The notes: generated by a model not told the origin, from the sequence alone. A DNA stretch of 64,000 nucleotides from Micromonospora sp. NBC_00421 (GCF_036017915.1 NZ_CP107929.1:5150001-5214000), one strand, 5' to 3'; shown: positions 1 through 9,080, counted from the first letter of the stretch. Translations and numbers: made by a program.

Positions 1-562
1 CGAGATAGCTCTGTGCCACCTCCGGTCGTAGCGACGTGGTCGACACGATCGCCTCCGACCAGGTGTGGAACCGGTCCTGGTCGGCGACCGGCACCCCGAG
101 CATGTCGCAGATGACCCGGATGGGCAGCGGGGTGGCGACGTGCGCGACCAGATCGGCCGGTGACCCGGCGGCGATCATGCCGGCCACCAGTTCCCCGGCC
201 AGCTCCCGGGTACGCGGGCGGAGTTCCTCGACCCGGCGGGCGGTGAACGCCTTCGCCGCCAACCGGCGCAGCCGGCTGTGCTCGGGCGGATCCATTCCGA
301 GGATGCCGGCCTCCCGCTGGTACGGGATGCTGCGCGGCTCGTCCCGGCCGACGGCGGCGGCCCGGCTGAACCGGGGGTCGCCCAGCACGGTACGCACGTC
401 GGCGTGCCGGGTGGCCAGCCAGGCCGGTTCGCCGTACGGGAGTTGGACCCGGATCAGCGGCTCGTCGCGCCGCAGCCCGGCGTAGCGGGGGTCGACGTCG
501 AGCCGGTGCGGATCGCTGAACGGATACGGCCGGGCGATCGTGGCGTGCGTTGTCTCGGTCAC
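1..562 (-). CDS. Cytochrome P450, N-terminal part (runs off window)
   Basis: Heme-thiolate monooxygenase of the soluble bacterial CYP type; only the first 187 residues are in the window. Reading from a GTG at 562 gives MTETTHATIARPYPFSDPHR, then the C-helix stretch MDPPEHSRLRRLAAKAFT near residues 94-111, which is typical of actinobacterial P450s (HSRLRRL, AFT), followed by LPIRVICDMLGVP. The start is supported by AGGGAG eight bases upstream. The I-helix and heme-Cys motif lie beyond base 1, so the substrate cannot be inferred. A TACTAT -10-like hexamer (651-656 on this strand) and a GACTC-N6-GAGTC inverted repeat (620-635) lie in the leader. The family call is firm; the role is unknown. Confidence 0.9.
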   Translation of the reverse strand, partial: MTETTHATIARPYPFSDPHRLDVDPRYAGLRRDEPLIRVQLPYGEPAWLATRHADVRTVLGDPRFSRAAAVGRDEPRSIPYQREAGILGMDPPEHSRLRRLAAKAFTARRVEELRPRTRELAGELVAGMIAAGSPADLVAHVATPLPIRVICDMLGVPVADQDRFHTWSEAIVSTTSLRPEVAQSYL

Positions 563-704
563 CGGGGATGCTCCCTCTCGTCGACGGCCCGCAGTGCCGC
601 GCGCCGGTCCACTCCACACGACTCCACGGTGAGTCATGCCCCGACTGCGGATAGTAGCGAGACTCTTCGATGGTTGCCAGAGGTGAGCAGTTTTTGACAC
701 GACA

Positions 705-737
705 CTGCCGGGCCACCCGTGTTCGGTGGCCCGGCAG
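705..737. terminator. 13-bp perfect hairpin after the MT0933-type gene
   Basis: CTGCCGGGCCACC (705-717) pairs perfectly with 725-737 around a 7-nt loop. It begins 11 bases past the stop of the small minus-strand gene, and there is no U-tract, as is usual for actinobacterial terminators. Confidence 0.75.
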
Positions 738-748
738 GTGGGAAGCGC

Positions 749-931
749 TCAGCGACCCTGGTCGCCCTCACCGGTGCGCGCCTGGGCCGCGTCGACACCC
801 TTGTCGATCTGCTCGTCGTACCTGCCGCCGGTCCGCTTGTCGGCGTAGTCGCCGGCCTTGTCCAGACCCTGATCGACCTGCTTGTCGTGCTTGTCGGCGA
901 AGTCCTTGGCCTTGTTCATGAAATCGCTCAT
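749..931 (-). CDS. MT0933-like small antitoxin-type protein
   Basis: A 60-residue, highly charged protein, MSDFMNKAKDFADKHDKQVD and onward, with repeated Lys/Asp-rich helices (DFADKHDKQVDQGLDK, DYADKRTGGRYDEQIDKGVD). This matches the actinobacterial MT0933/Rv0909 antitoxin-like family. GAGGAGG lies just upstream of the ATG at 931. No toxin partner is adjacent, so a toxin-antitoxin role is doubtful here; many such proteins are abundant stress-associated helices. It is divergent from the AI-2E permease gene, with about 170 bp between them, and a hairpin follows the stop. Confidence 0.8.
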   Translation of the reverse strand: MSDFMNKAKDFADKHDKQVDQGLDKAGDYADKRTGGRYDEQIDKGVDAAQARTGEGDQGR

Positions 932-1100
932 GACGTCCTCCTCGTCGTCAGCCTGCTGGTTCCCCGACCACCCGGGCGCAAACACCACGGCGCGCCGTGG
1001 CACGGCGGCAGCAGGCGAGCCGGGGCGCGGGGTGGGCCGACCGGGTGTCGAGACCGACCGGGTCGGGTATCGACCCCGCCGAGACCGAGGAGGATCCGAC

Positions 1101-2267
1101 GTGGTCGAGGACGGTGCCGGGCGTACGCCCGAAGTGACGGCGGCGGGCGCCCGCCCCACCCCACGGCAGGCCTGGGCGACGCTGCCCTGGCTGGTCCGCA
1201 CGGCGGTGGTGTGGAGCGCCTGCCTGGTGGTCGTGGTGCTCGGGTGCTACCTGCTGGGCAAGGTGGCGGTGCTGCTGGCGCCGCTGGCGATCGCGGTGGC
1301 GGTGACCCTGTTCCTCACCGCGCTGCTGGATCCGGTGCTGCTGGGCCTGCGGCGGCTACGGGTGCCGGCCGCGCCGGCCGCCCTGCTGACCGTCCTGTTG
1401 CTGCTCGGCGTGCTGGTCGGGGTGGGGGTGCTGGTGTGGAACCTGACCGCCGCCCAGTTCGGGGAGCTGAGCCAACAGCTCGACGAAGGGCTGCAACGCT
1501 CCCGCGACTTCGTCACCGAGACCCTGCCGGTCAGTGACGCCCAACTCGACAAGCTGGTCGGGCAGGTCCGGGACGGCCTGGGCGGCGGCGCCCCCGACCC
1601 GGTCGGCGGGGCCCGTACGGCGGCCGAGGCGGCCGGCTCCACCCTGCTCGCCCTGGTGCTGCTGTTCTTCCTGCTCAAGGACGGCCGGTCGATGTGGCAC
1701 TGGGTGCTGCGCCGGATGACCGGCCCGAACCGTACGGTGACCGCCGAGGCGGGCCGGGCCGGCTGGCGGACCCTCGGCTCGTACAGCCGGGGCACGATGC
1801 TCATCGCGGCCATCGACGCGATCGGCATCGGGCTGGCGCTGGTGCTGCTCGGGGTGCCGTTGGCGCTGCCACTGGCGCTGATCACCTTCCTCGGCGGCTT
1901 CGTCCCGATCATCGGGGCGACGGTGGCCGGCGCGGTCGCCGTCCTGGTGGCGTTGGCCGCCAACGGCCCGACCACCGCGTTGCTGGTGCTGGCGGCGGTG
2001 ATCGCCGTCCAGCAGATCGAGGGCAACCTGCTGGAGCCGTTGATCATGAAGCGGCAGGTGCAGCTGCACCCGGCGGTGATCCTGGTGGTGGTCACCGCCG
2101 GCACGCTGATCGCCGGCATCGCGGGGGCGTTCGTCTCGGTGCCGATCGCGGCGGTCGCCTACCGGGTGGTCGACACAGTCCAGCGGCACCGCGAGCAGGC
2201 CGCGTCGACGCCGCCGGACGACCGCCCGCACCACCGCCACACCGACCCACCCGCCACCCCCGCCTGA
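1101..2267 (+). CDS. AI-2E family (PerM-like) membrane transporter
   Basis: A 388-residue integral membrane protein. The GTG at 1101 is chosen because GAGGAGG precedes it by about 8 bases; the open frame continues upstream without a good start. After a hydrophilic N-terminus (about 30 residues) there are two strong hydrophobic segments (WLVRTAVVWSACLVVVVLGC; LLAPLAIAVAVTLFLTALL), a soluble helical section (about 105-170), then LALVLLFFLLKDG and the family-typical C-terminal region ITFLGGFVPIIGATVAG. Family members export signals, indole or ions in different bacteria. The substrate here is unknown and there is no operon partner. Confidence 0.85.
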   Translation: MVEDGAGRTPEVTAAGARPTPRQAWATLPWLVRTAVVWSACLVVVVLGCYLLGKVAVLLAPLAIAVAVTLFLTALLDPVLLGLRRLRVPAAPAALLTVLLLLGVLVGVGVLVWNLTAAQFGELSQQLDEGLQRSRDFVTETLPVSDAQLDKLVGQVRDGLGGGAPDPVGGARTAAEAAGSTLLALVLLFFLLKDGRSMWHWVLRRMTGPNRTVTAEAGRAGWRTLGSYSRGTMLIAAIDAIGIGLALVLLGVPLALPLALITFLGGFVPIIGATVAGAVAVLVALAANGPTTALLVLAAVIAVQQIEGNLLEPLIMKRQVQLHPAVILVVVTAGTLIAGIAGAFVSVPIAAVAYRVVDTVQRHREQAASTPPDDRPHHRHTDPPATPA

Positions 2268-2299
2268 CCCACCGATCCATCACCCCCACACCGCTGGCC

Positions 2300-2403
2300 A
2301 TGATCGTGGAAAGGACGTGCGACAACGACGAGACGCCGCCGGGCCTCGTGTCGCCGCCCCAGCCGCCCCCGCGACCCGAGCCACCGCAGCTTTCCAAGAT
2401 CAT
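2300..2403. terminator. Bidirectional hairpin between convergent genes
   Basis: ATGATCGTGGAAAG (2300-2313) pairs with CTTTCCAAGATCAT (2390-2403), one mismatch, around a 76-nt loop. It closes the gap between the AI-2E gene and the hydrolase gene, whose stop codon starts at its right edge. Confidence 0.5.
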
Positions 2404-3074
2404 CACAATGAGGGCTGTCGGGTCGGGACGGAGAGGTGCCGGGTGAACCAGCCGGCGGCGGCGTCGGCGACCTCGTCCAGCGTGCCCGGTTCCTCGAACA
2501 GGTGGGTGGCACCGGGCACCACCCTCAGCTCGTGCGGGGCGGTCAGCAGCCCGGCGGCCTGCTCGTTCAGCGTGATCACCTGCTCGTCGAGGCCCCCCAC
2601 CAGCAGCAACGTCGGCGCGCGTACCTCGGCCAGGGCCGGGCCTGCCAGGTCGGGCCGGCCACCCCGGGACACCACCGCGCCGACCCGCTGCGGACGTCCG
2701 GCGGCGGCCACCAGGGCGGCGGCGGCACCTGTGCTCGCCCCGAACAGGCCGACCGGCAGCCGGCCCAGCGTGGGTTCCGCCCCGAGCCAGTCGACGATCC
2801 CGGCGAGCCGACCGGCCAGCAGGTCGATGTCGAAGCGCAGCTCGGCGGTACGGGCGTCGACCGCGTCCTCCTCGGCGGTGAGCAGATCCACCAGCACGGT
2901 CACCAACCTTCGGCGTTGGAGCACCCGGGCCACCGCCACGTTGCGCGGGCTGTGCCGGGAGCTGCCACTGCCGTGGGCGAAGAGCACCACACCTGTCGCG
3001 TCGTCCGGCCCGTCGACGTCCGCCGGCAACCGGGCGTCCGGCAGCGGCACCGTCGCCTCGGCGCGTACCCCCAT
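2403..3074 (-). CDS. Alpha/beta hydrolase (dienelactone hydrolase-like)
   Basis: A 223-residue cytoplasmic alpha/beta-hydrolase. Visible signatures are the oxyanion region VVLFAHGSGSS (about 28-38), the nucleophile elbow GLFGASTGAAAAL (Ser about 118), the acid strand PTLLLVGGLDEQV (Asp about 178) and the late His in GATHLFEEPG. GGAAAGGAG lies at optimal distance from the ATG. It is divergent from merR, so the 170-bp gap may hold promoters for both. The substrate is unknown; the family covers dienelactone hydrolases and thioesterase-like proteins. Confidence 0.85.
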   Translation of the reverse strand: MGVRAEATVPLPDARLPADVDGPDDATGVVLFAHGSGSSRHSPRNVAVARVLQRRRLVTVLVDLLTAEEDAVDARTAELRFDIDLLAGRLAGIVDWLGAEPTLGRLPVGLFGASTGAAAALVAAAGRPQRVGAVVSRGGRPDLAGPALAEVRAPTLLLVGGLDEQVITLNEQAAGLLTAPHELRVVPGATHLFEEPGTLDEVADAAAGWFTRHLSVPTRQPSL

Positions 3075-3185
3075 GGTGTTGCTCCTTTCCGCCCGTGCGG
3101 TCGGTGGCGGTTACCCGCCCGGTGGCCGATCTCACCCTTGCCGCCCTCGCCCGGTGCCGCGCTCGCCCGGTGCCGCGCTCGCCCG

Positions 3186-3216
3186 TTGCCTTGACACCGG
3201 CGACAAGGTCTAGCGT
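3186..3216 (+). promoter_or_regulatory. MerR-type promoter with operator in the 19-bp spacer
   Basis: TTGCCT (3186-3191) and TAGCGT (3211-3216) are separated by 19 bp. The spacer region carries the near-perfect palindrome CCTTGACACCGGCGACAAGG (3189-3208; 8 of 10 pairs). An overlong spacer with a central dyad is the hallmark of MerR-family promoters. The expected start is near 3223, and merR begins at 3245. Three near-copies of a CGCTCGCCCGGTGCC motif lie just upstream (3146-3190). Confidence 0.7.
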
Positions 3217-3244
3217 GACGCCAGGGACGGGCCGAGGAGGTCGG

Positions 3245-3637
3245 ATGCTGATCGGTGAGCTGGCGGAACGGGCCGGCACGAGCACCCGCACGCTGCGGTA
3301 CTACGAGACGCACGGGCTGGTCCGGCCACGCCGCTCGGCCAACGGCTACCGGGTGTACGACGAGGCCGAGCTGCGGGTGGTGCACGAGATCCGGGCGCTG
3401 CTGGCGGTCGGCTTCGGCCTCGACGACATCCGGCCGTTCGTGGCCTGTCTGCGGGCCGGCCACGCCTCCGGGGACGTCTGCCCCGACTCGGTCGCCGTGC
3501 TGCGCCGAAAGCTGGCCGAGGTGGACGCCTACCTCGACCGGCTCGGCACGGTACGACGCCAGCTGCACGAACAGCTCACCCAGGCCATCACGCAACGGGA
3601 GGAAACATGTCTCAGGACACGGCAGCGGGACCGCTGA
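3245..3637 (+). CDS. MerR family transcriptional regulator
   Basis: A 130-residue MerR protein. Winged HTH: MLIGELAERAGTSTRTLRYY (1-20), RPRRSANGYRVYDE wing (27-40), then a dimerisation helix. It has two cysteines, Cys68 and Cys79 (ACLRAGHASGDVC), that could sense thiols or metal. The start ATG has GAGGAGG upstream. Its 3' end overlaps the thioredoxin start by 31 bp, so the two genes form one operon. The operator-containing promoter just upstream implies autoregulation. A redox role is inferred from the thioredoxin partner and the Cys pair. Confidence 0.9.
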   Translation: MLIGELAERAGTSTRTLRYYETHGLVRPRRSANGYRVYDEAELRVVHEIRALLAVGFGLDDIRPFVACLRAGHASGDVCPDSVAVLRRKLAEVDAYLDRLGTVRRQLHEQLTQAITQREETCLRTRQRDR

Positions 3638-3954
3638 CCGCCGTCACCGACGCCACCTTCGCCGACACGGTGCTGACCGCCGACCGGCCGGTGGTGGTCG
3701 ACTTCTGGGCGGACTGGTGCCCGCCCTGCGTCGGGACCTCCCGACACCTGGCCGAACTGGCCGAGGAGTTCGGCGACCGGCTTCGGGTGGTCACCGTGGA
3801 CACCGACGCGAACCCCGCCACCGCCCGGACCTACGGGGTGATGTCGCTGCCCACCATGCTGGTGTTCGTCGGCGGCGAGGTGGTCGGCTCGATCATCGGC
3901 GCCCGGCCGAAGAACCACCTGCGGCTCGCCTTCACCCGCCACCTCGACGGCTGA
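3607..3954 (+). CDS. Thioredoxin
   Basis: A 115-residue thioredoxin-fold protein. Active site WADWCPPC (Cys39 and Cys42), with Pro-Pro instead of the canonical Gly-Pro, and the cis-proline loop SLPTM near residue 82. It is a cytosolic disulfide reductant, with no signal peptide. The ribosome site GGGAGG lies inside merR, which it overlaps, so translation is likely coupled. Control by the upstream MerR fits a redox-stress response. The CPPC centre usually gives a more oxidising potential than CGPC, so it may act as a specialised reductase rather than the main TrxA. Confidence 0.92.
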   Translation: MSQDTAAGPLTAVTDATFADTVLTADRPVVVDFWADWCPPCVGTSRHLAELAEEFGDRLRVVTVDTDANPATARTYGVMSLPTMLVFVGGEVVGSIIGARPKNHLRLAFTRHLDG

Positions 3955-4098
3955 ACACCGAACCGCACCGGCACGGCGGCGTCTGCCGCGATGTCCGGGC
4001 GGCGATGTCGGAGGCTGGTGCCGTTTGCGGCGGTGGCGGGCGGGAAGTCGGGCGGGACACCGGCGCAGCCGCGCCCCGCACGGATCACGAGGTTCGCC

Positions 4099-4278
4099 AT
4101 GGCCAAGCGGAAGGCACGTCAGCAGACCCGGACCATCGAGCAGGAGCGCCCCGAACAGGACGCCGAGCACAACCCCGACTGGGCGGACGAGGCGGCGCAG
4201 GCGCGTACCCCGGACGACCCGCGGGCGGTGGCACCGCGCGATGCCGCTGGCCGCCCCTCCGACGGCCCTCAGTTCTGA
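4099..4278 (+). CDS. Small charged hypothetical protein
   Basis: A 59-residue protein, MAKRKARQQTRTIEQERPEQ and onward, rich in Arg, Gln, Asp and Glu, with no hydrophobic core, so probably disordered. The ATG at 4099 is preferred over earlier in-frame starts because the product opens with a typical basic N-terminus. No Shine-Dalgarno is obvious (ACGAGGTTCGCC is weak). It lies downstream of thioredoxin and upstream of a strong hairpin. The function is unknown, and it could be a non-coding frame. Confidence 0.5.
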   Translation: MAKRKARQQTRTIEQERPEQDAEHNPDWADEAAQARTPDDPRAVAPRDAAGRPSDGPQF

Positions 4279-4324
4279 CCCCCCGGCGGCCGTCGGGGTC
4301 GAGGGAGGACACCAGGCACGTTGT

Positions 4325-4364
4325 GTGGACAGTTCTTGTCGCTCCCGCGACAAGAACTGTCCAC
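4325..4364. terminator. Perfect 18-bp hairpin between convergent genes
   Basis: GTGGACAGTTCTTGTCGC (4325-4342) is followed by TCCC and the exact complement (4347-4364). It lies between the small + gene and the GH65 gene on the minus strand, a position fit for a bidirectional terminator. It is less GC-rich than its surroundings. Confidence 0.8.
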
Positions 4365-4423
4365 GATGGACCCGGAACAGCACGACCGGCCGGACCGCAC
4401 GATGGACCCGGAACAGCACGACC
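4363..4423. repeat. Two 25-bp direct repeats, 36 bp apart
   Basis: Copies at 4363-4387 and 4399-4423 share ACGATGGACCCGGAACAG and seven further bases. They sit between the hairpin and the GH65 stop codon. No coding role is seen. Confidence 0.7.
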
Positions 4424-4440
4424 CGGTTGGCCGGGCGAGG

Positions 4441-6813
4441 TCAGGAGCGGGATTCCGGGAGGCGCAGCAGCGGGGCCCGACCGGGCGGCTGTTCCGGGTC
4501 GGGGCCGTCCTGGTGGGTCTGCGGTACGGGTACCGTCACCGGCGCGGCGGAGGTGACCCGGACGGTCTGGCCGTGGTGGCGCAGCTCCACCTCCGTGTCC
4601 GGGCCGCCGTTACGCAGTGAGTAGGTGGTCTGGTGCGGCCGGACGTCCACCCGCAACCGCATCGACCGCCACTGCAACGAGAACTCCAACCGGCTCAGCC
4701 GGCTGGACAGCCGGGGGGCGAACGACAGCTCGCCGTCGTGGTCGCGCAGCCCGCCGAAGCCGGCGACCAGCGCGATCCACGCCCCCGCGAGTGACGCCAT
4801 GTGTACGCCGTCGCGGGTGTTCTCGTTCAGGTCGTGCAGGTCCATCAGCGCTGCTTCCCGCAGGTAGCTGTGGGCCAGTTCGGGGTGGCCCACCTCGGCC
4901 GCGAGCACCGCCTGGGTGCAGGCCGACAGAGACGAGTCCCGCACCGTACGCCGCTCGTAGTAGAGGAAGTTGCGCAGCTTCTGCGCCTCGGTGAAGGCGT
5001 CCCCCCGCCAGTGCATCGCCAGCACCAGGTCGGCCTGCTTGACCACCTGCTTGCGATACAGATCGAAGTACGGGTAGTGCAGCAGCAGCGGGTACTTTTC
5101 GGCCGGGGTGTGCTCGAAGTCCCACTCCTGGAGCCGGGTGAAGCCCTCCACCTGCTCGTGCACATCGAGGTCCTCGTCGTACGGGATGTGCATGGCCTGG
5201 GCGGCGTCGCGCCACTCGGCCGCCTCCTCCTCGGTCACCCCGAGGTCGAGGGCCTCGTCGCGCAGGCGCATCGCGCAGTCGGCGGCGGTGAGCAGGTTCC
5301 GCTGCGCCATCAGGTTGGTGTAGATGTTGTCGTTCTTGACCGCCGTGTACTCGTCGGGGCCGGTCACCCCGTCGATGTGGAACCGGCCGTACCGGTCGTG
5401 GTGGCCCAGCGAACGCCAGAGCCGGGCGGTCTCCACGAGCAGTTCCAGGCCGATGTCGCGTTCCAGTTGCTCGTCGCCGGTGACCAGCACGTAGCGGCGC
5501 ACCGCGTCGGCGACGTCGGCGGCGATGTGGAAGGCGGCGGTGCCGGCCGGCCAGTACGCCGACGACTCCGGGCCCTCGATGGTGCGCCACGGGAAGGCCG
5601 CGCCGGCCAGGTTCAGCGTACGGGCCCGTTCGTGGGCCTGCTCCAGGGTGGCGTGCCGCCAGTACAGCGCGTCGCGTACCGCGCCGGGCTGGGTGTACGT
5701 CAGCACCGGCAGGACGAACATCTCGGTGTCCCAGAAGGCGTGCCCGTCGTAGCCGGGGCCGGTGAGCCCCTTGGCGGAGATCGGTCGCCGCTCGGCCCGC
5801 GCCCCGGCCTGGAGCACGTGGAACAGCCCGAACCGGACCGCCTGCTGCACCTCCGGGTCCCCCTCGACCCGGACGTCGGCGGCGTCCCAGAACTCGTCGA
5901 GGTATTTCCGCTGCTCCCGGTGCAGACCGTCCCAGCCGGTCAGCCGGGCGGCGGCGAGCGCCGCGCCGACCTGGTCACGCAGCGCCGGCAGGGAGCGCCG
6001 GCTGGACCAGCCGTAGGTGAGGTACTTGACCACCCGCAGCGACTCGCCGGGCTGGAGCACGCAGCCGACCGTGGTACGGACCCAGTCCTCGTACCCCTCG
6101 GACTCGATCGTGGTCCGGCTCGGTGCGGTGACGTCATGGCCCATCCCGGCGGCCACCCGCAGCCCGCTGACCTTGGTGCGGTGGATGAGCAGACCGCCGT
6201 CGTCGGTGGTCAGCTCCTCCTCGGCCTGCAACGGTGACTCCAGCACGGCGGCGACCCGGGGGTCGCGGCTCTGCGCCGGCAGGTTCTCGTTGGCGACCAG
6301 CTCGGACTGGAGGATCAGCCGCAGCGGGCCGCTGACCGCCTCCACCTCGTAGTGGATAGCGGCGACCGAGCGCTGGGTGAAGGAGACCAGCCGGGTGCTG
6401 CGGACCTTCACCTCCCGGCCGGCGGGCGAGCGCCAGTGCATCTCCCGGTAGAGGGTGCCGGCCCGCAGGTCGAGGACCCGTTGGTGGCTGAGCAGCTCGC
6501 CGTAGCGCAGGTCGAGGGGTTCGTCGTCGACGAGCAGCCGGATCAGCTTGCCGTTGGTGACGTTGACGATGGTCTGCCCCGACTCGGGGAACCCGAACCC
6601 GGCCTCCGCGTAGGGCAGTGGACGCAGCTCGTAGAAGGAGTTCAGGTAGGTGCCGGGCAGGCCGTGCGGCTCGCCCTCGTCGAGGTTGCCGCGCAGCCCG
6701 ATGTGGCCGTTGGAGAGCGCGAAGACCGACTCGGACTGGGCCAGCACGTCCATGTCGAGACGGGTCTCCCGGATGTGCCACGGCTCGACCGGATAGGCCC
6801 GTTCGCGGATCAT
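4441..6813 (-). CDS. Glycoside hydrolase family 65 disaccharide phosphorylase
   Basis: A 790-residue GH65 enzyme of the maltose/trehalose/kojibiose phosphorylase group. These cleave an alpha-glucoside with phosphate to give beta-glucose 1-phosphate and glucose. Domains: N-terminal beta-sandwich (about 1-270, with [21 protein letters not shown]), linker, (alpha/alpha)6 barrel (about 320-690) and a small C-terminal beta sheet. The general acid is the Glu of GVTGPDEYT (about 486); [13 protein letters not shown] and the KQADLVLAM region are also typical. Its ATG overlaps the stop of the HAD gene (ATGA), so the two are co-translated. The disaccharide cannot be told from sequence alone. Confidence 0.9.
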   Translation of the reverse strand: MIRERAYPVEPWHIRETRLDMDVLAQSESVFALSNGHIGLRGNLDEGEPHGLPGTYLNSFYELRPLPYAEAGFGFPESGQTIVNVTNGKLIRLLVDDEPLDLRYGELLSHQRVLDLRAGTLYREMHWRSPAGREVKVRSTRLVSFTQRSVAAIHYEVEAVSGPLRLILQSELVANENLPAQSRDPRVAAVLESPLQAEEELTTDDGGLLIHRTKVSGLRVAAGMGHDVTAPSRTTIESEGYEDWVRTTVGCVLQPGESLRVVKYLTYGWSSRRSLPALRDQVGAALAAARLTGWDGLHREQRKYLDEFWDAADVRVEGDPEVQQAVRFGLFHVLQAGARAERRPISAKGLTGPGYDGHAFWDTEMFVLPVLTYTQPGAVRDALYWRHATLEQAHERARTLNLAGAAFPWRTIEGPESSAYWPAGTAAFHIAADVADAVRRYVLVTGDEQLERDIGLELLVETARLWRSLGHHDRYGRFHIDGVTGPDEYTAVKNDNIYTNLMAQRNLLTAADCAMRLRDEALDLGVTEEEAAEWRDAAQAMHIPYDEDLDVHEQVEGFTRLQEWDFEHTPAEKYPLLLHYPYFDLYRKQVVKQADLVLAMHWRGDAFTEAQKLRNFLYYERRTVRDSSLSACTQAVLAAEVGHPELAHSYLREAALMDLHDLNENTRDGVHMASLAGAWIALVAGFGGLRDHDGELSFAPRLSSRLSRLEFSLQWRSMRLRVDVRPHQTTYSLRNGGPDTEVELRHHGQTVRVTSAAPVTVPVPQTHQDGPDPEQPPGRAPLLRLPESRS

Positions 6814-7559
6814 GCGGCCGGTCCGGTCAGCAGGTCAGCGAGGTCGGTGACCACCACGTCGGCACCGTGGGCGCGCAGCTCGTCGGCCTGCCCGGCGCGG
6901 TCGACACCGATCACGTACCCGAAGTCGCCGGCCCGGCCGGCGGCCACCCCGGCCAGCGCGTCCTCGAAGACGGCGGCGTCGGCGGGGGCCACCCCGAGCA
7001 GCTCGGCGGCGGCGAGGAAGGTGTCCGGATGCGGCTTGCCGCGCAACCCCTCGGCGCGGGCGACCAGCCCGTCGACGCGTACCTCAAGCATCGGTTCCAG
7101 GCCGGCGGCGGCGACCACGTCGCGGCAGTTGGCGCTGGCCGAGACCACCGCGCGGCGCAACCCCGCCCGCTCGGCCGCCTTCAGATAGGCCACCGATCCC
7201 TGGTACGCCTCGACGCCGTCGTGGTGGATCCGGTCGAGCAGCACCACGTTCTTGCGGTTGCCGACACCGTTGACGGTGTCCGCGCCCGGCGGGTCGTCCG
7301 GGCTCCCCTCGGGCAGGGTGATGCCCCGGGAGGCGAGGAAGGAACGCACCCCGTCGGCGCGTGGCTTCCCGTCCACGTAGCGGTTGTAGTCCGGGCCGGG
7401 ATCGAACGGCCGGAACGGTTCGCCGCTGGCCTCGGCGTGCCGGCGCAGCAGGTCGTCGAAGGTCTGTTTCCAGGCGGCGTTGTGCACCTTGGCGGTCTGG
7501 GTCAGCACGCCGTCGAGGTCGAAGAGGCAGGCGGTCACATGAGCAGGTAGGCCCAGCAC
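6810..7559 (-). CDS. HAD hydrolase, beta-phosphoglucomutase-like
   Basis: A 249-residue HAD phosphotransferase. The motif I nucleophile is FDLDGVLT (about 13-20), motif II is VVSAS, the Lys is in GKPHPDTF and motif IV is VFEDALAG. With the GH65 phosphorylase it would convert beta-glucose 1-phosphate to glucose 6-phosphate. The two genes overlap by four bases. The frame opens at GTG 7559 with no Shine-Dalgarno but a TAGATT hexamer ending 7 bases upstream, so a leaderless mRNA is likely. A second GTG at 7538 would start [10 protein letters not shown] and is also possible. Confidence 0.88.
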   Translation of the reverse strand: MLGLPAHVTACLFDLDGVLTQTAKVHNAAWKQTFDDLLRRHAEASGEPFRPFDPGPDYNRYVDGKPRADGVRSFLASRGITLPEGSPDDPPGADTVNGVGNRKNVVLLDRIHHDGVEAYQGSVAYLKAAERAGLRRAVVSASANCRDVVAAAGLEPMLEVRVDGLVARAEGLRGKPHPDTFLAAAELLGVAPADAAVFEDALAGVAAGRAGDFGYVIGVDRAGQADELRAHGADVVVTDLADLLTGPAA

Positions 7560-7565
7560 GCTACG

Positions 7566-7593
7566 AATCTATCCACCGTCCCGGTCGGGCAAA
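7566..7593 (-). promoter_or_regulatory. Putative leaderless promoter for the HAD-GH65 operon
   Basis: On the minus strand TTTGCC (7593-7588) and TAGATT (7571-7566) are 16 bp apart. The transcript start would fall on or next to the GTG at 7559. The -35 match is weak. Confidence 0.4.
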
Positions 7594-7642
7594 CCCCTTT
7601 CCCCACCCGCCACGCGGGCCGACAACCCGGGGCGGGGCAGGG

Positions 7643-8947
7643 TCAGCGCCAGCCGACGTCGATGCGGTCGCCGCGTTCGTCGAAGAAGTGCAGGGCGTCC
7701 ATCCGGACCGCGACCGCCATCGGGTGACCCGCCGAGATCGCCGGGTAGGGGGCGAGCCGTACCGCCAGCTCGGCCGGGCGGCGGTGGTGCCGGCCGGGGT
7801 CGTTCAGCACGCTGCCCCGGTTGCCGCCGGGCGTCGGGGCGGGCTCCTCCGGTTCGCCGGCCCGCCCGGTGAGCCGGGACATGACCTGGCCGAACCGGCG
7901 CAGCCCACGCTGGCCCGGGACGGCGTCCTCGGCGGGGGCGCTCATCTCGTCCACCATGATGGCGGTGGCGCCGATGTCGAGGAAGGCGAGCGACTCGTGC
8001 CCGTGGTGCTCCAGGTAGCGGACCCGCCCCTGGAGCACGTCACCGGGGGTGTCCGGGGCGACCGGGGTGAGCGCCTCGGCCCGCATCCCGACCACGATCC
8101 GCTCGCCGTGGTAGTGCGCCACCGCCCGACTGCGGATGTCGTCCCACGGCAGGTAGAGCGCCTGGTCACCGAGGGTGAGCGTGACGTACCTGTCGAGGTG
8201 GACATAGACCGACGCCTCGAGCAGGTTCATCCGGGGGCTGCCGAGGAAGGCGGCGACGTACAGGGTCGCGGGCCGGCCGTACACCTGGGTGGGGGTGCCC
8301 ACATCCTGGAGCACGCCCTTGCGCATGATGGCCACCCGGTCAGCCATGGTCAGCGCCTCGGCCTGGTCGTGGGTGACGTAGATGGTGGTGACGCCCAGCT
8401 CGCGGGTGAGCCCGGAGATCTCGGCCCGCAGCTCGGCGCGCAGGCCGCTGTCGAGGTTGGACAACGGCTCGTCCATCAGGAAGAGCCCCGGCCGGCGGAC
8501 GATCGCCCGGCCCATCGCGACCCGCTGCCGCTGACCGCCGGAGAGCTGACTCGGCTTACGGGCGAGCACGTCGCCGATGCCGAGCGCGCTGGCCACGTCC
8601 TGCACCCGCTCGCCGCGCGGTTCCGGCTCGATCCCGGACAGCTTCAGTGGGAAGCCGATGTTGTCACCGACCGACATGTGCGGATAGAGCGCGAAGTCCT
8701 GGAAGACCATGGCGATCCTCCGGTCGCGCGGCGGCAGGTCGTTGGCGACCTCACCGTCGAGCAGCACCGCACCACTCGTCGGGTCCGCCAGACCCGCGAT
8801 CATTCGCAAAACGGTTGATTTCCCGCAGCCGGACGGGCCGAGCAGCACCATGAACTCACCGTCGACGACGTCGAGGCTGACGTTGTCGACGGCGACTGTT
8901 CCGTCCTGGAAAACCTTTGTGACGTCCTTCAGCGCGACGGTGGTCAC
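7643..8947 (-). CDS. Sugar ABC transporter ATP-binding protein (MsiK/MalK/UgpC-like)
   Basis: A 434-residue ATPase of the carbohydrate importer type. Walker A GPSGCGKST (about 37-45), Q-loop VFQDFALYPHM, signature QLSGGQRQR (about 136-144), Walker B LFLMDEPLSNLD and the H-loop VTHDQAEA are all present, followed by a C-terminal OB-like regulatory domain (about 235-434). No permease or binding protein is adjacent, so it may be a shared ATPase that energises several sugar importers, as MsiK does in Streptomyces. GGGGGAGGAG precedes the GTG. It lies next to the GH65 pair, which fits disaccharide use. Confidence 0.9.
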   Translation of the reverse strand: MTTVALKDVTKVFQDGTVAVDNVSLDVVDGEFMVLLGPSGCGKSTVLRMIAGLADPTSGAVLLDGEVANDLPPRDRRIAMVFQDFALYPHMSVGDNIGFPLKLSGIEPEPRGERVQDVASALGIGDVLARKPSQLSGGQRQRVAMGRAIVRRPGLFLMDEPLSNLDSGLRAELRAEISGLTRELGVTTIYVTHDQAEALTMADRVAIMRKGVLQDVGTPTQVYGRPATLYVAAFLGSPRMNLLEASVYVHLDRYVTLTLGDQALYLPWDDIRSRAVAHYHGERIVVGMRAEALTPVAPDTPGDVLQGRVRYLEHHGHESLAFLDIGATAIMVDEMSAPAEDAVPGQRGLRRFGQVMSRLTGRAGEPEEPAPTPGGNRGSVLNDPGRHHRRPAELAVRLAPYPAISAGHPMAVAVRMDALHFFDERGDRIDVGWR

Positions 8948-9080
8948 CGTCTCCTCCCCCAGCTTGGCCGAACCCCGGGGTTGACTGTGACGAGCATCAT
9001 CGGGTTAGCACATCGGGTAAACGTGCCATGTTCGACTGATGACAGCCCTATTACGGGCCAGTACGGCGATCCACCACGGA

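Noticed and set aside
749..931. Complete toxin-antitoxin module with the MT0933-type protein
   Set aside because: No toxin-like gene on either side; the neighbour is a permease and the other side is a P450.
4801..6237. 478-codon frame antisense to GH65
   Set aside because: Shadow of the GC-skewed third positions of a well-supported GH65 gene.
8996..9022. CATCGGGT direct repeat upstream of the sugar ATPase as an operator
   Set aside because: Only a short imperfect repeat without dyad symmetry; not enough to call a site.
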